This document shows, one piece after another, positions 46,640 to 55,081 of a stretch of DNA of 64,000 nt (position 1 is the stretch's first letter; every line of letters starts with the position of its first letter). Source of the stretch: Mycobacterium paraseoulense (lineage in GTDB: Bacteria; Actinomycetota; Actinomycetes; Mycobacteriales; Mycobacteriaceae); contig NZ_AP022619.1 in assembly GCF_010731655.1 (NCBI RefSeq), forward strand, positions 3,968,001 to 4,032,000, given 5' to 3'. The notes under the pieces were generated by a model, which worked only from the letters and a program-made list of their open reading frames with translations, ran no database searches and was not told the origin of the DNA. Position numbers and translations under genes: made by a program.

Positions 46640-47290
46640 GTGTCGCTGCGTGACGCGGTATTGGCCGCCCTGCTCGAGGGGGAGTCGTCGGGCTACGACC
46701 TGGCCAAAGACTTCGACGCGTCGGTCGCGAACTTCTGGATGGCCACCCCGCAGCAGCTGTACCGGGAACTCGACCGGCTCGCCGAGCAAGGTCTCATTCA
46801 GGCCCGCCTCGTGCACCAGGAACGCCGGCCCAACAAGCGCCTGTTCTCACTGACCGACGCCGGTCGCGACGCCATCCGGGAGTTCACCGGTCAGCCGCCG
46901 AAGCCGTTGGCGATCCGCGACGAACTGCTGGTCAAGGTCCAGGCCGCGGACGCCGGCGACACCCCGGCCGTGCGTGAATTCGTCAGCGAACGCCTGCGGT
47001 GGGCGGCGGCGAAACTGCAACGCTACGAACGGTCGCGGGCACGCGTGCTCAACGGCCGCGACGAGGGTGAATACCTGGCCCACGCCGAGCGAATCGGCCC
47101 CTACCTGACGCTGCTACGCGGAATAACGTTCGAGGAAGAGAACATTCGGTGGGCCGAGCGCGCGCTGGCGGTCATCGACCACCGCCTCTCGGCGGTGGCT
47201 AAGACGGCCCCGAGCTCACCGCGCCACCAGGCTGCCGCGGGCCGGGTAGCTCATCCTGACCGACCTCGGGAACGGTCCCGCCGTCAGTGA
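46640..47290 (+). CDS. PadR-family regulator
   Basis: A 216-residue PadR-type winged-helix regulator: VSLRDAVLAALLEGESSGYDLAKDFD, then WMATPQQLYRELDRLAEQGLIQARLV. The C-terminal dimer domain carries the vir-like PadR helix pattern. It starts with GTG at 46640. It is divergent from the NTF2-like/LLM unit, which it probably controls; the C-terminal 30 residues are basic and low-complexity. Confidence 0.87.
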   Translation: MSLRDAVLAALLEGESSGYDLAKDFDASVANFWMATPQQLYRELDRLAEQGLIQARLVHQERRPNKRLFSLTDAGRDAIREFTGQPPKPLAIRDELLVKVQAADAGDTPAVREFVSERLRWAAAKLQRYERSRARVLNGRDEGEYLAHAERIGPYLTLLRGITFEEENIRWAERALAVIDHRLSAVAKTAPSSPRHQAAAGRVAHPDRPRERSRRQ

Positions 47291-47321
47291 ACTTGGCACG
47301 TTTGCCCGGACTCCGCGGCGT

Positions 47322-48041
47322 CTACCTCCACGCGAAGACCGGTTGCTCCAGCTCGTCGACGGGATCGTGACGGCCCTCCAGACACCACCACCGCACCTGC
47401 AGCAGCACGGCACCCGTCGGCGCGTGAATCAGGTCGTTCCCCAGCGGGATCTGCACGACGGGGCGGGTGCTCTCCGGGATGGTGATGAATCGCGGCGAGT
47501 CGTCGCGCTGCAATTGGTGCAGGCCCACCCGGTAGACGGCCACCACCTCGTCGGGCGCGGGGCGGGGATCGAGGCGCCCGCCACCCCAGATCACGACCGG
47601 GGTGATGACGTAGCCCGAGCGTGTCGGGTAGTCGTCCAGGAGGCCGAGCACGGTCGAGCCGGGCAGGTCGACGTCGACCTCCTCGTGTAGTTCCCTGAGC
47701 GCCGCGTCGACGGCGGTCTCGCCCGGGTCGAGCCGGCCGCCGGGCAGCGCCCACTGCGCCGCGTGGGCATTGAGGCGAGACGCCCTGCGACACAACAGGA
47801 AAGCCGCGCCACCGGATACGCCGACCATCCGGCCGTCGAGACCGGGCTCCGGCATCGCGCGATCACCGATCCACTCGTCCACCGGCGCCGGATCCACCCG
47901 GTCCTCGCCGAGGGCCGAGTCGACCAGGACGACGGCGACCGCCGCATGCCGCTTCGCCGGGTCGGTCAGCTTGCGACGATCATGGCGCGCCAGGTGGCCC
48001 CTGATCCGGTCGCGCAGCGTCTCGTCGTACGGGATGGTCAC
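47322..48041 (-). CDS. NUDIX hydrolase
   Basis: A 239-residue NUDIX hydrolase. The Nudix box fits GX5EX7REUXEEXGU closely: GRLDPGETAVDAALRELHEEVDV. An N-terminal extension (about 60 residues) precedes the domain, as in CoA-diphosphatase-like members. The substrate is a nucleoside diphosphate linked to another group, not defined here. The GTG at 48041 (VTIPYDETL) is chosen; the frame stays open upstream. It converges on the padR gene. Confidence 0.86.
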   Translation of the reverse strand: MTIPYDETLRDRIRGHLARHDRRKLTDPAKRHAAVAVVLVDSALGEDRVDPAPVDEWIGDRAMPEPGLDGRMVGVSGGAAFLLCRRASRLNAHAAQWALPGGRLDPGETAVDAALRELHEEVDVDLPGSTVLGLLDDYPTRSGYVITPVVIWGGGRLDPRPAPDEVVAVYRVGLHQLQRDDSPRFITIPESTRPVVQIPLGNDLIHAPTGAVLLQVRWWCLEGRHDPVDELEQPVFAWR

Positions 48042-48172
48042 GCGTTCGAGATTAGGCGGGAATGGCCGGCTGCCCGCGGACGGTTGCCGCAACGGCGATC
48101 CCGGCCCGTCGGGTACCCCGGTGAACGCCCGGCGCTCCGGCGTCGTAGGTGTCCATGTATGGGAGGAGAAGG

Positions 48173-49216
48173 ATGAAGGTCATCGGCTTCGAAGAGCACT
48201 ACAGGCTCCCGGCGATAGGCGACGAACACCGGAACGACGGGCGGGGCGGGGCGCCCGAACTCCTCCAGGAGGCGGGCTACGGCTCGCCCGGTCCGCAAGG
48301 AGAATGGCCGCCGGGCATCAATGACCTGGGCGAGGGCCGCATCGCCGCGATGGACGCCGCGGGCGTCGATATGCAGATCCTGTCGCACTCCGTCCCCGGC
48401 CCCGAGACGCTGGAACCCGCGATCGGGGTCGAGCTGGCCGGGCGGGCCAACGACGCGGTGGTGGCCGCGGTAGCCCGGCACCCGGACCGGTTCCGTGGCT
48501 TCGCCACGCTGCCGATGCGCGACCCGGCCGCGGCCGCGGCCGAGCTCGAACGCACCGTCGGTGATCACGGTTTCGTGGGCGCGCTGATCAACGGTCACAT
48601 CGGCGGCCGGTATCTCGATGACACCTTCTTCTGGCCGGTCTTCGAAGCCGCCGAAACACTCGGTGTGCCAATCTTTTTGCACCCCACGCTGCCACCGCGG
48701 CCGGTCATCGACGCCTACTACGCCGGCTTCGACCCGAAGATCACCGCCCGACTGGCGGGGGCGGGAGTCGGCTGGCACATCGACACGGGGGTGCACTGCC
48801 TGCGGCTGATCCTGGGCGGGGTGTTCGACCGGTTCCCCCGGCTGCAGATCATCGTGGGCCACCACTTCGAGGCGCTGAGCTGGATGGGCTGGCGGACCGA
48901 CTACTCGTTTCCGACAGAGGTCACCGGCCTCAAGCGCACCGTCAAGGAATACCTTCGGGAAAACTTCTACGGCGGCATCCTCGCCGGCGACTTCTTCAAC
49001 CAGGAGCCCGGCGCGATGGACCCCAGTTGGAGCCTGTCCTTCAACGCGTACCTGGCGATGGTGAACGTCATCGGCATCGACCGAGTCGTGTTCACCGCCG
49101 ACTATCCCTACGGAAACATCAAGGCGTGCCGGCAGTTTCTCGACCAAATGCCCATCGGCGAAGACGATCGAGACAAGATCGCCCACCGCAACGCCGAGCG
49201 CCTGCTGAGGCTTTGA
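48173..49216 (+). CDS. Amidohydrolase family 2 (decarboxylase-like)
   Basis: A 347-residue amidohydrolase_2 protein of the ACMS/resorcylate decarboxylase type. Metal and active-site candidates are the Glu/His in GFEEHY, the His in IFLHPT, the His pair in IVGHHFE, and the Asp in FTADYPYG. A strong GGAGGAG site lies 5-10 bases ahead of the ATG at 48173, which decides the start over an ATG at 48149. Decarboxylation or hydrolysis of an aromatic acid is probable, but the substrate is unknown. Confidence 0.88.
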   Translation: MKVIGFEEHYRLPAIGDEHRNDGRGGAPELLQEAGYGSPGPQGEWPPGINDLGEGRIAAMDAAGVDMQILSHSVPGPETLEPAIGVELAGRANDAVVAAVARHPDRFRGFATLPMRDPAAAAAELERTVGDHGFVGALINGHIGGRYLDDTFFWPVFEAAETLGVPIFLHPTLPPRPVIDAYYAGFDPKITARLAGAGVGWHIDTGVHCLRLILGGVFDRFPRLQIIVGHHFEALSWMGWRTDYSFPTEVTGLKRTVKEYLRENFYGGILAGDFFNQEPGAMDPSWSLSFNAYLAMVNVIGIDRVVFTADYPYGNIKACRQFLDQMPIGEDDRDKIAHRNAERLLRL

Positions 49217-49270
49217 GCCGCCGGCCCTCATCGGAGCCGCCCGAACGGGTGGGTGTGGTTAACTGCGACC

Positions 49271-50188
49271 GTGCAAAGGGAACCGGTGCTGGCCCGGCGC
49301 TTCTTCGATCGCTACGAGCCGGTACATGCCGTGACATATTTCGCCCCGGAGGCTCGCGCTGCGTTGGACGGGCTGGGCTACCGGGGCTTCTGGATGGGCT
49401 ACTTCGCGGCCCGCTCGGCACCGCTGGGCGTGGTCCCGCGCGAGGTGGTCACCGCGATCTTCTACAACTTCGCCCCCGAGCGGGTCGCCAAGGCGTTACC
49501 CGCGGCCTGGCAGGTCGCCGGTCCCGACGCGGCGTTGCGCGCCCGGCGGGAGTCCGCCGTCGCGGCGCTGCACCGTTACGGCCTGATCGCGGACGAAACC
49601 GTTCGCATCGCAGCGGGATTGGCGGGAAAGGCGGCCCGGCAGGCGCCGCTGGACGGACGCCCCCTGTTCGCCGCGAACCTGGCGCTGCCGTGGCCGGAGG
49701 ATCCACTGGCCGCGCTGTGGCACGCGACGACGTTGTTGCGCGAGCACCGCGGCGACGGGCACGTGGCGGTGCTGGCCGCCGCGGGCGTCTCGGGCCGGGA
49801 GTCCAACGTGTTGCACGCCGCCGCGGGCGGGGTCCCGCGCGAGTACATCGCGCGCACCCGCGACTACGACGGGGCGGCGTGGACGCACCACGAGCAACGC
49901 CTGGCCGAGCGGGGCCTGCTCGACGATGATGGCTCGCTGACCACCGCCGGCAGGGAACTGAAGGACCACATCGAGCGGTCCACCGATGCTCTTTCCCTGT
50001 CGGCGCTCGATGCGCTCAGCGACGAGGAGGTGGAAACCCTGTTCCGTGCGCTCACACCGGTCACCCGCGCCGTGGTCGCGGGCGGCGATGTCCCCGACCT
50101 CACCCCTATGTCGTTGCGCCGCGACGAATTGCACGACGACAGCGCGCATTTGCCGTCTCAGCAGCCGCGCGACGACGGGTTAATCTAG
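49271..50188 (+). CDS. SCO6745-family conserved protein
   Basis: A 305-residue actinobacterial conserved protein resembling the SCO6745 family (VLARRFFDRYEPVHAVTYFAPEAR, GYRGFWMGYFAARSAPLG, AAWTHHEQRLAERGLL). The C-terminal third looks like a winged helix. Its biochemical role is not known. The GTG at 49271 is a likely start. The next gene begins 4 bases after its stop. Confidence 0.75.
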   Translation: MQREPVLARRFFDRYEPVHAVTYFAPEARAALDGLGYRGFWMGYFAARSAPLGVVPREVVTAIFYNFAPERVAKALPAAWQVAGPDAALRARRESAVAALHRYGLIADETVRIAAGLAGKAARQAPLDGRPLFAANLALPWPEDPLAALWHATTLLREHRGDGHVAVLAAAGVSGRESNVLHAAAGGVPREYIARTRDYDGAAWTHHEQRLAERGLLDDDGSLTTAGRELKDHIERSTDALSLSALDALSDEEVETLFRALTPVTRAVVAGGDVPDLTPMSLRRDELHDDSAHLPSQQPRDDGLI

Positions 50189-50192
50189 CCCC

Positions 50193-50459
50193 ATGAGCAG
50201 TCAGCGGATACCCGGCGGGGTCGTGCACAAGCTCCCCGCGGACCTGCGCGAGTCGCTGATCGGCAACGCCGCCGCGCTCGCCGCGTGGCAGGACATCACG
50301 CCGTTGGCCCGCAACGAGTTCATCTGCTGGGTCGAGGACGCCAAGCAGGAGGCGACCAGGCAGCGCCGCATTCGCCGGACGCAGGAGGAACTCGAAGAAG
50401 GCAAGCGCCGGCCGTGCTGCTGGCCCGGCTGCAAGCACCGCGAGCGCACCGGGAGATAA
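50193..50459 (+). CDS. YdeI/OmpD-associated family small protein
   Basis: An 88-residue protein with the C-terminal YdeI/OmpD-associated pattern: LPADLRESLIGNAAALAAWQ, ARNEFICWVEDAKQEATRQRR and RIRRTQEELEEGKRRPCCWPG. The Cys pair near the end (CCWPGCKH) could bind metal. Members are linked to stress or bacteriocin protection, without a defined reaction. It is probably co-transcribed with the SCO6745-type gene. Confidence 0.8.
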   Translation: MSSQRIPGGVVHKLPADLRESLIGNAAALAAWQDITPLARNEFICWVEDAKQEATRQRRIRRTQEELEEGKRRPCCWPGCKHRERTGR

Positions 50460-50468
50460 GGGCGCGGG

Positions 50469-50822
50469 TCAGCGTCCCAGTGACTTGTAGAACACCAGGC
50501 CGTTGCCCTTGTTGTCGTAGACCACGGCGCGGCGTTCGTGCGCGTCGTCGTACGGGCCTTTGACGATGCCGCCGCCGCTGGCCTCCACCGCCTTGGCCGC
50601 TGCGTCGACGTCGGCGGTCTTGATGCCGACGACGACCTGACCCGGTATCGGATGGTCCACTTCAGTCGCCAGCGCGAGGGTGACCGGGCCGCCGTCGAGG
50701 GCGGCGAAGTGCGCGCCGTCGCGGAATTTCAGCGGCATGCCCAGCGTCTCGCTGTAGAACCGGATCGACTCGTCGAGGTCGTCGGTCGACAGGACGATCA
50801 TCTTGACTTCGTGCTCGCTCAC
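50469..50822 (-). CDS. VOC (glyoxalase/dioxygenase) superfamily protein
   Basis: A 117-residue VOC-fold protein: VKMIVLSTDDLDESIRFYSETLGMPLKF, then GGPVTLALATEV and RRAVVYDNKGNGLVFYKS. The paired beta-alpha-beta units are visible. The metal ligands of glyoxalase I are not clearly placed, so the reaction is unknown. Confidence 0.85.
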   Translation of the reverse strand: MSEHEVKMIVLSTDDLDESIRFYSETLGMPLKFRDGAHFAALDGGPVTLALATEVDHPIPGQVVVGIKTADVDAAAKAVEASGGGIVKGPYDDAHERRAVVYDNKGNGLVFYKSLGR

Positions 50823-50968
50823 GGGCCCTCCTCTGGACGCTCGATGGCATTCAGACTAGGCCCGAGGCGCCGGCCGGGAGGCGACGGGGACGCAACGACG
50901 GCCGCCGAGCTTTGGACACCTTGTGCGGCAGGCGCATTGACGCACCCAGCCCCTACGACGGCCCAGAG

Positions 50969-51484
50969 TCAGGTGCGGCCGGCCGGAACGATCTGCCCGT
51001 CAAGGTAATCCATCGGAGGTCCGTCACCGTTTCCCGCGTCGCGGTCGGCCACCGCGGTGGCCAGAGCGGTGCCATCCTGAATGGTCCCGACGATTTCTAC
51101 GTGGTCGTTCACCGTGAAATGCGGGATGACAGTGGCTGGTTGGCCCCCGCCGTGCCCGATGAGGGTGGTGTTGGGGGTGACGAGATACGTCTGGGTGTAG
51201 CCGTTGGCGCTGCGCGCGGTGACCGAGCCCGCCGACACGGCGATCACCGTGCCCTCCTGCCGCACCGGCTGCGACGCCGACGGCGGCTCCTGGCTGGCCT
51301 CGACCGTCCGCTTGTCGTCATGCGGCGCATTGAGCACCAGGGCTGTCAGGGCCGCCGCGCACAGCGTCGAGGCGGAGATGACGTCGCACACCGTCGCGAT
51401 GCCCAGCCACCGCCGCGCGGCGGGAACCGCGGGCCGACTTTGCTGCGGCGTCGGGCACATTCGATGCTTGGCACTCACGAGCAA
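50969..51484 (-). CDS. Hypothetical membrane-anchored protein
   Basis: A 171-residue protein I do not recognise. One membrane helix lies at about 27-50 (WLGIATVCDVISASTLCAAALTALVL), followed by an outer domain with a small beta barrel-like pattern (GTVIAVSAGSVTARSANGYTQTYLV), reminiscent of DUF5666-type domains. An alternative ATG is at 51460. It stands alone between convergent and divergent neighbours. Confidence 0.6.
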   Translation of the reverse strand: MLVSAKHRMCPTPQQSRPAVPAARRWLGIATVCDVISASTLCAAALTALVLNAPHDDKRTVEASQEPPSASQPVRQEGTVIAVSAGSVTARSANGYTQTYLVTPNTTLIGHGGGQPATVIPHFTVNDHVEIVGTIQDGTALATAVADRDAGNGDGPPMDYLDGQIVPAGRT

Positions 51485-51619
51485 TCCTCCCCTGCGGTTT
51501 CGCGCCGACGAAGGTCGACGCGTACCGAATCAGGTTGTTGCTCGTGGTTTTACCCCGGGGGTGGCGCTGATAAACCGGTCCGGTGGCGGCCCGTCCCGGA
51601 TCACCACCCTCGCGGGCGG

Positions 51620-52504
51620 TCAGCCCTTGGCGAGGGTGAACTGCGCGACGTCGGTGTAGCCCTCGCGGAACAGGTCGGCGCAACCGGTCAGGTACTTCAT
51701 GTATCGGTCGTAGACCTCCTGGGACTGGATCGCGATGGCCTCGTCGCGGCGTGATTCGAGCGCGGCCGCCCAGGTGTCGAGGGTCCGCGCGTAGTGCAGG
51801 CGCAGCGGCTGGACGAGCTTGGCCCCGAAGCCGGCGCGCTCCGCGTGCTCGACGACGGTCTTGGCGGCGGGCAGGTCACCGCCCGGGAAGATCTCGTCCA
51901 TGATGAATTTCATGAACCGCAGCTTCGTCATGGTGATGGGCAGCCCGCGCTCGGCGAATTCTTCGCTGCTGGGCTGGATGATGGTGTGCAGCATCATCAC
52001 GCCGTCGGCGGGCAGCGCCTCGTAGGCCATCTTGAAGAAGTCGGGGTACCGGTCGCGGCCGAAGTGTTCGAAGGCGCCGATGGACACGATGCGATCCACC
52101 TTTTCGTCGAACTGCTCCCAGCCCTGAAGCAGCACCCGCTTGCTGCGCGGGCTGGGGTGCTGGTCCAGACGCCGCTGCACGTGCGCCTGCTGGTTGCGGC
52201 TCAGGGTCAGTCCGACGACGTTGACGTCGTAGCGTTCGAGCGCCCGAACGATGGTGGTGCCCCAGCCGCAGCCGATGTCGAGCAGCGTCTGCCCTGCCTG
52301 CAGGCCGAGCTTGCCCAGCGACAGGTCGACCTTCGCGAGCTGCGCCTCTTCCAGGGTCATGTCGTCGCGCTCGAAGTAGGCGCAGCTGTAGGTCCGCGTC
52401 GGGTCGAGGAAGAGCGCGAAGAACTCGTCGGACAGGTCGTAGTGTGCCTGAACGTCCTCGAAATGCGGTTCCAGGCTTGCGGGCTCACTGCGATTTTCCG
52501 ACAC
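51620..52504 (-). CDS. Cyclopropane/mycolic-acid methyltransferase family protein
   Basis: A 294-residue SAM-dependent methyltransferase of the CmaA/MmaA/PcaA/UmaA family, which modify meromycolate chains. It shows YDLSDEFFALFLDPTRTYSCAYF, SAM motif LLDIGCGWGTT, GLTLSRNQ, and IGAFEHFGRDRYPDFF. It ends DLFREGYTDVAQFTLAKG, like the family. The GTG at 52504 gives the usual length; the frame is open far upstream. Whether it makes cyclopropane, methoxy or methyl groups cannot be told. Confidence 0.92.
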   Translation of the reverse strand: MSENRSEPASLEPHFEDVQAHYDLSDEFFALFLDPTRTYSCAYFERDDMTLEEAQLAKVDLSLGKLGLQAGQTLLDIGCGWGTTIVRALERYDVNVVGLTLSRNQQAHVQRRLDQHPSPRSKRVLLQGWEQFDEKVDRIVSIGAFEHFGRDRYPDFFKMAYEALPADGVMMLHTIIQPSSEEFAERGLPITMTKLRFMKFIMDEIFPGGDLPAAKTVVEHAERAGFGAKLVQPLRLHYARTLDTWAAALESRRDEAIAIQSQEVYDRYMKYLTGCADLFREGYTDVAQFTLAKG

Positions 52505-52681
52505 GAACAACCTCTGACATCTGTGGGGCTTGGCGGCGTGCGATCGCGGTCGATCGGCACGCTGGTGCCCTAGTGTATCCGGACGGTTCGCGCGGCCCCG
52601 CCGGCGTGTTCCCCAGGTTGACTGGTTCCGTCGCCATGGGACACCATGGCCGCGAACCGGTGAGGGAGGTGGCGCGTCGCG

Positions 52682-53272
52682 ATGGCTGACATCACCATGT
52701 TGATCCTCGCCGACCACGAGTGGTTCCGCCGACAGTTCGCCAGGCTGGACGACCTGCAAGCCCGGGCGCCGACGGACCAAACCGCCCTGGCGCGGGTGTG
52801 GCGTCCCCTCGCCGACAAGCTGGACGTGCACGCCTACATCGAAGAGAAGGTCTTCTATCCGCAGTTGCTGCGGCGGGGCTCCGCCGACGCCGAGGGGGAG
52901 ACGCTCGACGCCATCGGGGACCACAACGACATCCGCGACGGGGTGCGCGACGCCGACGCCGCGCAGGTCGGCTCCGAACAGTGGTGGGCCGCGGTCGGAC
53001 GCACCCGCGAGGCCAACGACGACCACATGGCTGAAGAGGAGCGAGAAGGGCTGTCGGACTTTCGTCGCAGCGCCCCGATCGGGCTTCGCGAAGCGCTTGG
53101 GCGGCAATACAGCGATTTCATGGCCGAACATCCCACCACCGAGGGATTGCCGATCGTCGACCGCGACCCGCAAAGCTACGTCGAGGAGGTTGGGCCCACG
53201 CGGCCCGCGCCGAAGGAACGGTCCACGCCCGACGACTTCTCGCTCCGCATCGGCAGCCTGAAAGGTCAGTGA
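52682..53272 (+). CDS. Hemerythrin-like protein
   Basis: A 196-residue hemerythrin HHE domain protein. Iron-ligand candidates are His12 (ADHEWF), the His in DVHAYIEEKVFYP near 51, DHNDIRD near 80, and DDHMAEEE near 114. Such proteins bind a di-iron centre and sense or store oxygen or NO. A GGAGG site lies ahead of the ATG. The C-terminal 60 residues are charged and probably disordered. Confidence 0.88.
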   Translation: MADITMLILADHEWFRRQFARLDDLQARAPTDQTALARVWRPLADKLDVHAYIEEKVFYPQLLRRGSADAEGETLDAIGDHNDIRDGVRDADAAQVGSEQWWAAVGRTREANDDHMAEEEREGLSDFRRSAPIGLREALGRQYSDFMAEHPTTEGLPIVDRDPQSYVEEVGPTRPAPKERSTPDDFSLRIGSLKGQ

Positions 53273-53348
53273 GTTCCCGCCGGAGCGCCCCGCTCGCTAG
53301 CATCGGCTCCCGGTCGATGCAGACGAGAGAGCCGGTTGGGAGTGTGAG

Positions 53349-54779
53349 TTGTTCGGCCCGCGAAACTTCTGGGTACGCAATCCGTCGATGAGTGCACGGG
53401 GCCGCCGAAGGAAATGGGCACGCAAGGAGATCAGGGTCGCCGACCCGGCTATGCGCCAGACCATCATGGGCACCGCCATCGGCAACTTCATGGAGTGGTA
53501 CGACTTCGGGGTCTACGGCTACATCGCCACCACCATCGCCCAGGTGTTCTATCCCGGTAAGAGCGTCAGCGGCGTCCACCTGATCGCGACGTTCGGCACC
53601 CTGGCCGCGGCGTTCGTGGTGCGTCCGCTCGGCGGGTTCATCTTCGGCCCGCTCGGCGACCGCATCGGACGGCACCGGGTGCTTGTCGTCACCATCCTGA
53701 TGATGACGGTGAGCACCACCGTGACCGGTTTGCTGCCCGGCTACAGCGCGATCGGCATCTGGGCGCCGATCCTGCTCGTGGTCGCCCGCATTTTTCAGGG
53801 CCTGTCGACCGGCGGTGAGTACGTCGGCGCGATGACCTATCTGGTCGAGCAGGCGCCCGACCACAAACGCGGCATGATGGTCGGCTTCTTGCCGATGGGC
53901 AACCTCGTCGGGTTCGTGCTCGCCGGGATGCTGGTGACCGGGTTGCAGACCTGGCTGCCCGAGAACGACATGCTGACGTACGGCTGGCGGATTCCTCTGC
54001 TGCTGGGTTTGCCCTTCGGCCTGTTCGCGCTGTTTCTGCGGCTACGGCTCGAGGAGTCCTCCGCCTACGAGAATGCGACCGATGGCATCCACCCGGGCGG
54101 CGGCGGCCGGCAGCAACTCCGGCACACGGTCATCGACCAGTGGCGTGGCCTGCTGATCTGCGCGGCCCTCGTGCTGACCTCACAGGTCGCCGACTTCATG
54201 CTGACCGGCTACCTGCCGACATATCTCAAGCTGTTCGTGCGCGTCGGTCACTCCGCCGGCCTGGTGATGATCGTGGTGACGCTGGCGATCCTGATGGTCA
54301 CGGTGGTGCTCGTGGCCGCGTTGTCCGATCGCGTCGGCGTCAAACCGATCATGTGGACGGGCTGCGCACTGCTGATCGTGGGCTCCATTCCCGCCTTCCT
54401 GCTCATCCGCTTCGGCGGCGTCTACCCGGTGATCTTCCTCGGCGTGCTGCTGATCGGATTGATGGAGCTCTGCTTCGACAGCACCGCGCCCGCCATGCTG
54501 CCCGCCCTGTTCCCCACCAACGTGCGCTACGGGGCGCTGGCGATCTCTTACAACATCTCGATCTCGGCCGTGGGCGGCACCACGCCGCTGATCGCCCAAG
54601 CGCTGGTGTCGGGAACCGGGAACGTCATGGCACCCGCCTACATGCTGATCTTCGGTGGACTGGTGGGGGCCGTCACGCTGCTGTTCACGCCCGAAGTCGC
54701 CAGGAAGCCGCTGCCCGGATCCGGGCCCGCCGTGGAAAACGAGAAGGAAGCGCGCGAGCTGGCCGACGACGTCCGGTAG
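53349..54779 (+). CDS. MHS-type MFS transporter (ProP-like)
   Basis: A 476-residue metabolite:H+ symporter with about twelve membrane helices. Family marks include [16 protein letters not shown] at the first helix, [15 protein letters not shown] (motif A), and [20 protein letters not shown]. The substrate may be an osmolyte or dicarboxylate. A TTG at 53349 with GGGAG upstream is used; the ATG at 53391 is an alternative. The C-terminus is acidic. Confidence 0.88.
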   Translation: MFGPRNFWVRNPSMSARGRRRKWARKEIRVADPAMRQTIMGTAIGNFMEWYDFGVYGYIATTIAQVFYPGKSVSGVHLIATFGTLAAAFVVRPLGGFIFGPLGDRIGRHRVLVVTILMMTVSTTVTGLLPGYSAIGIWAPILLVVARIFQGLSTGGEYVGAMTYLVEQAPDHKRGMMVGFLPMGNLVGFVLAGMLVTGLQTWLPENDMLTYGWRIPLLLGLPFGLFALFLRLRLEESSAYENATDGIHPGGGGRQQLRHTVIDQWRGLLICAALVLTSQVADFMLTGYLPTYLKLFVRVGHSAGLVMIVVTLAILMVTVVLVAALSDRVGVKPIMWTGCALLIVGSIPAFLLIRFGGVYPVIFLGVLLIGLMELCFDSTAPAMLPALFPTNVRYGALAISYNISISAVGGTTPLIAQALVSGTGNVMAPAYMLIFGGLVGAVTLLFTPEVARKPLPGSGPAVENEKEARELADDVR

Positions 54780-55081
54780 CCGGCCCGGTGAAAGGCGTTG
54801 CCCACGAAGCGCTTTCGAACGGCTATTTCGGGCGCGGGATCAATCGTCGGCCGACCCGGTGGACGTCACGCTGTTGGGGCGGTTTTACCAACGATTCGCC
54901 GACCATGCCGTGCAGATCGCGCGGCGGGTCATCTTCCAGGCGACCGGTCACTAGGCGAAAGTTATTGCCACCAAACGTGTTTGGGCGGCGCGTGTGAGAA
55001 GCCCAGGCGTGGGTATATAAGCGATGTGCTCCAGCGTCACCGTCTAATCGCCCGCGCCGGCGCCCCACCCGGGCCGGCGCG
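54780..55081. other. Gene-free stretch holding a PhoU remnant
   Basis: About 300 bases between the MHS transporter and malQ with no intact gene. Apart from the PhoU-like tail at 54859-54954, I see no further gene remnant or clear regulatory element. Confidence 0.6.
54859..54954 (+). pseudogene. PhoU C-terminal remnant
   Basis: In one frame, about 31 codons read [20 protein letters not shown] then [11 protein letters not shown] and a stop. This closely resembles the C-terminal metal-binding helix of PhoU/PhoY phosphate regulators (GRYYERFADHAV). No start or upstream PhoU domain is present, so this is a truncated relic, not a gene. Confidence 0.7.
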
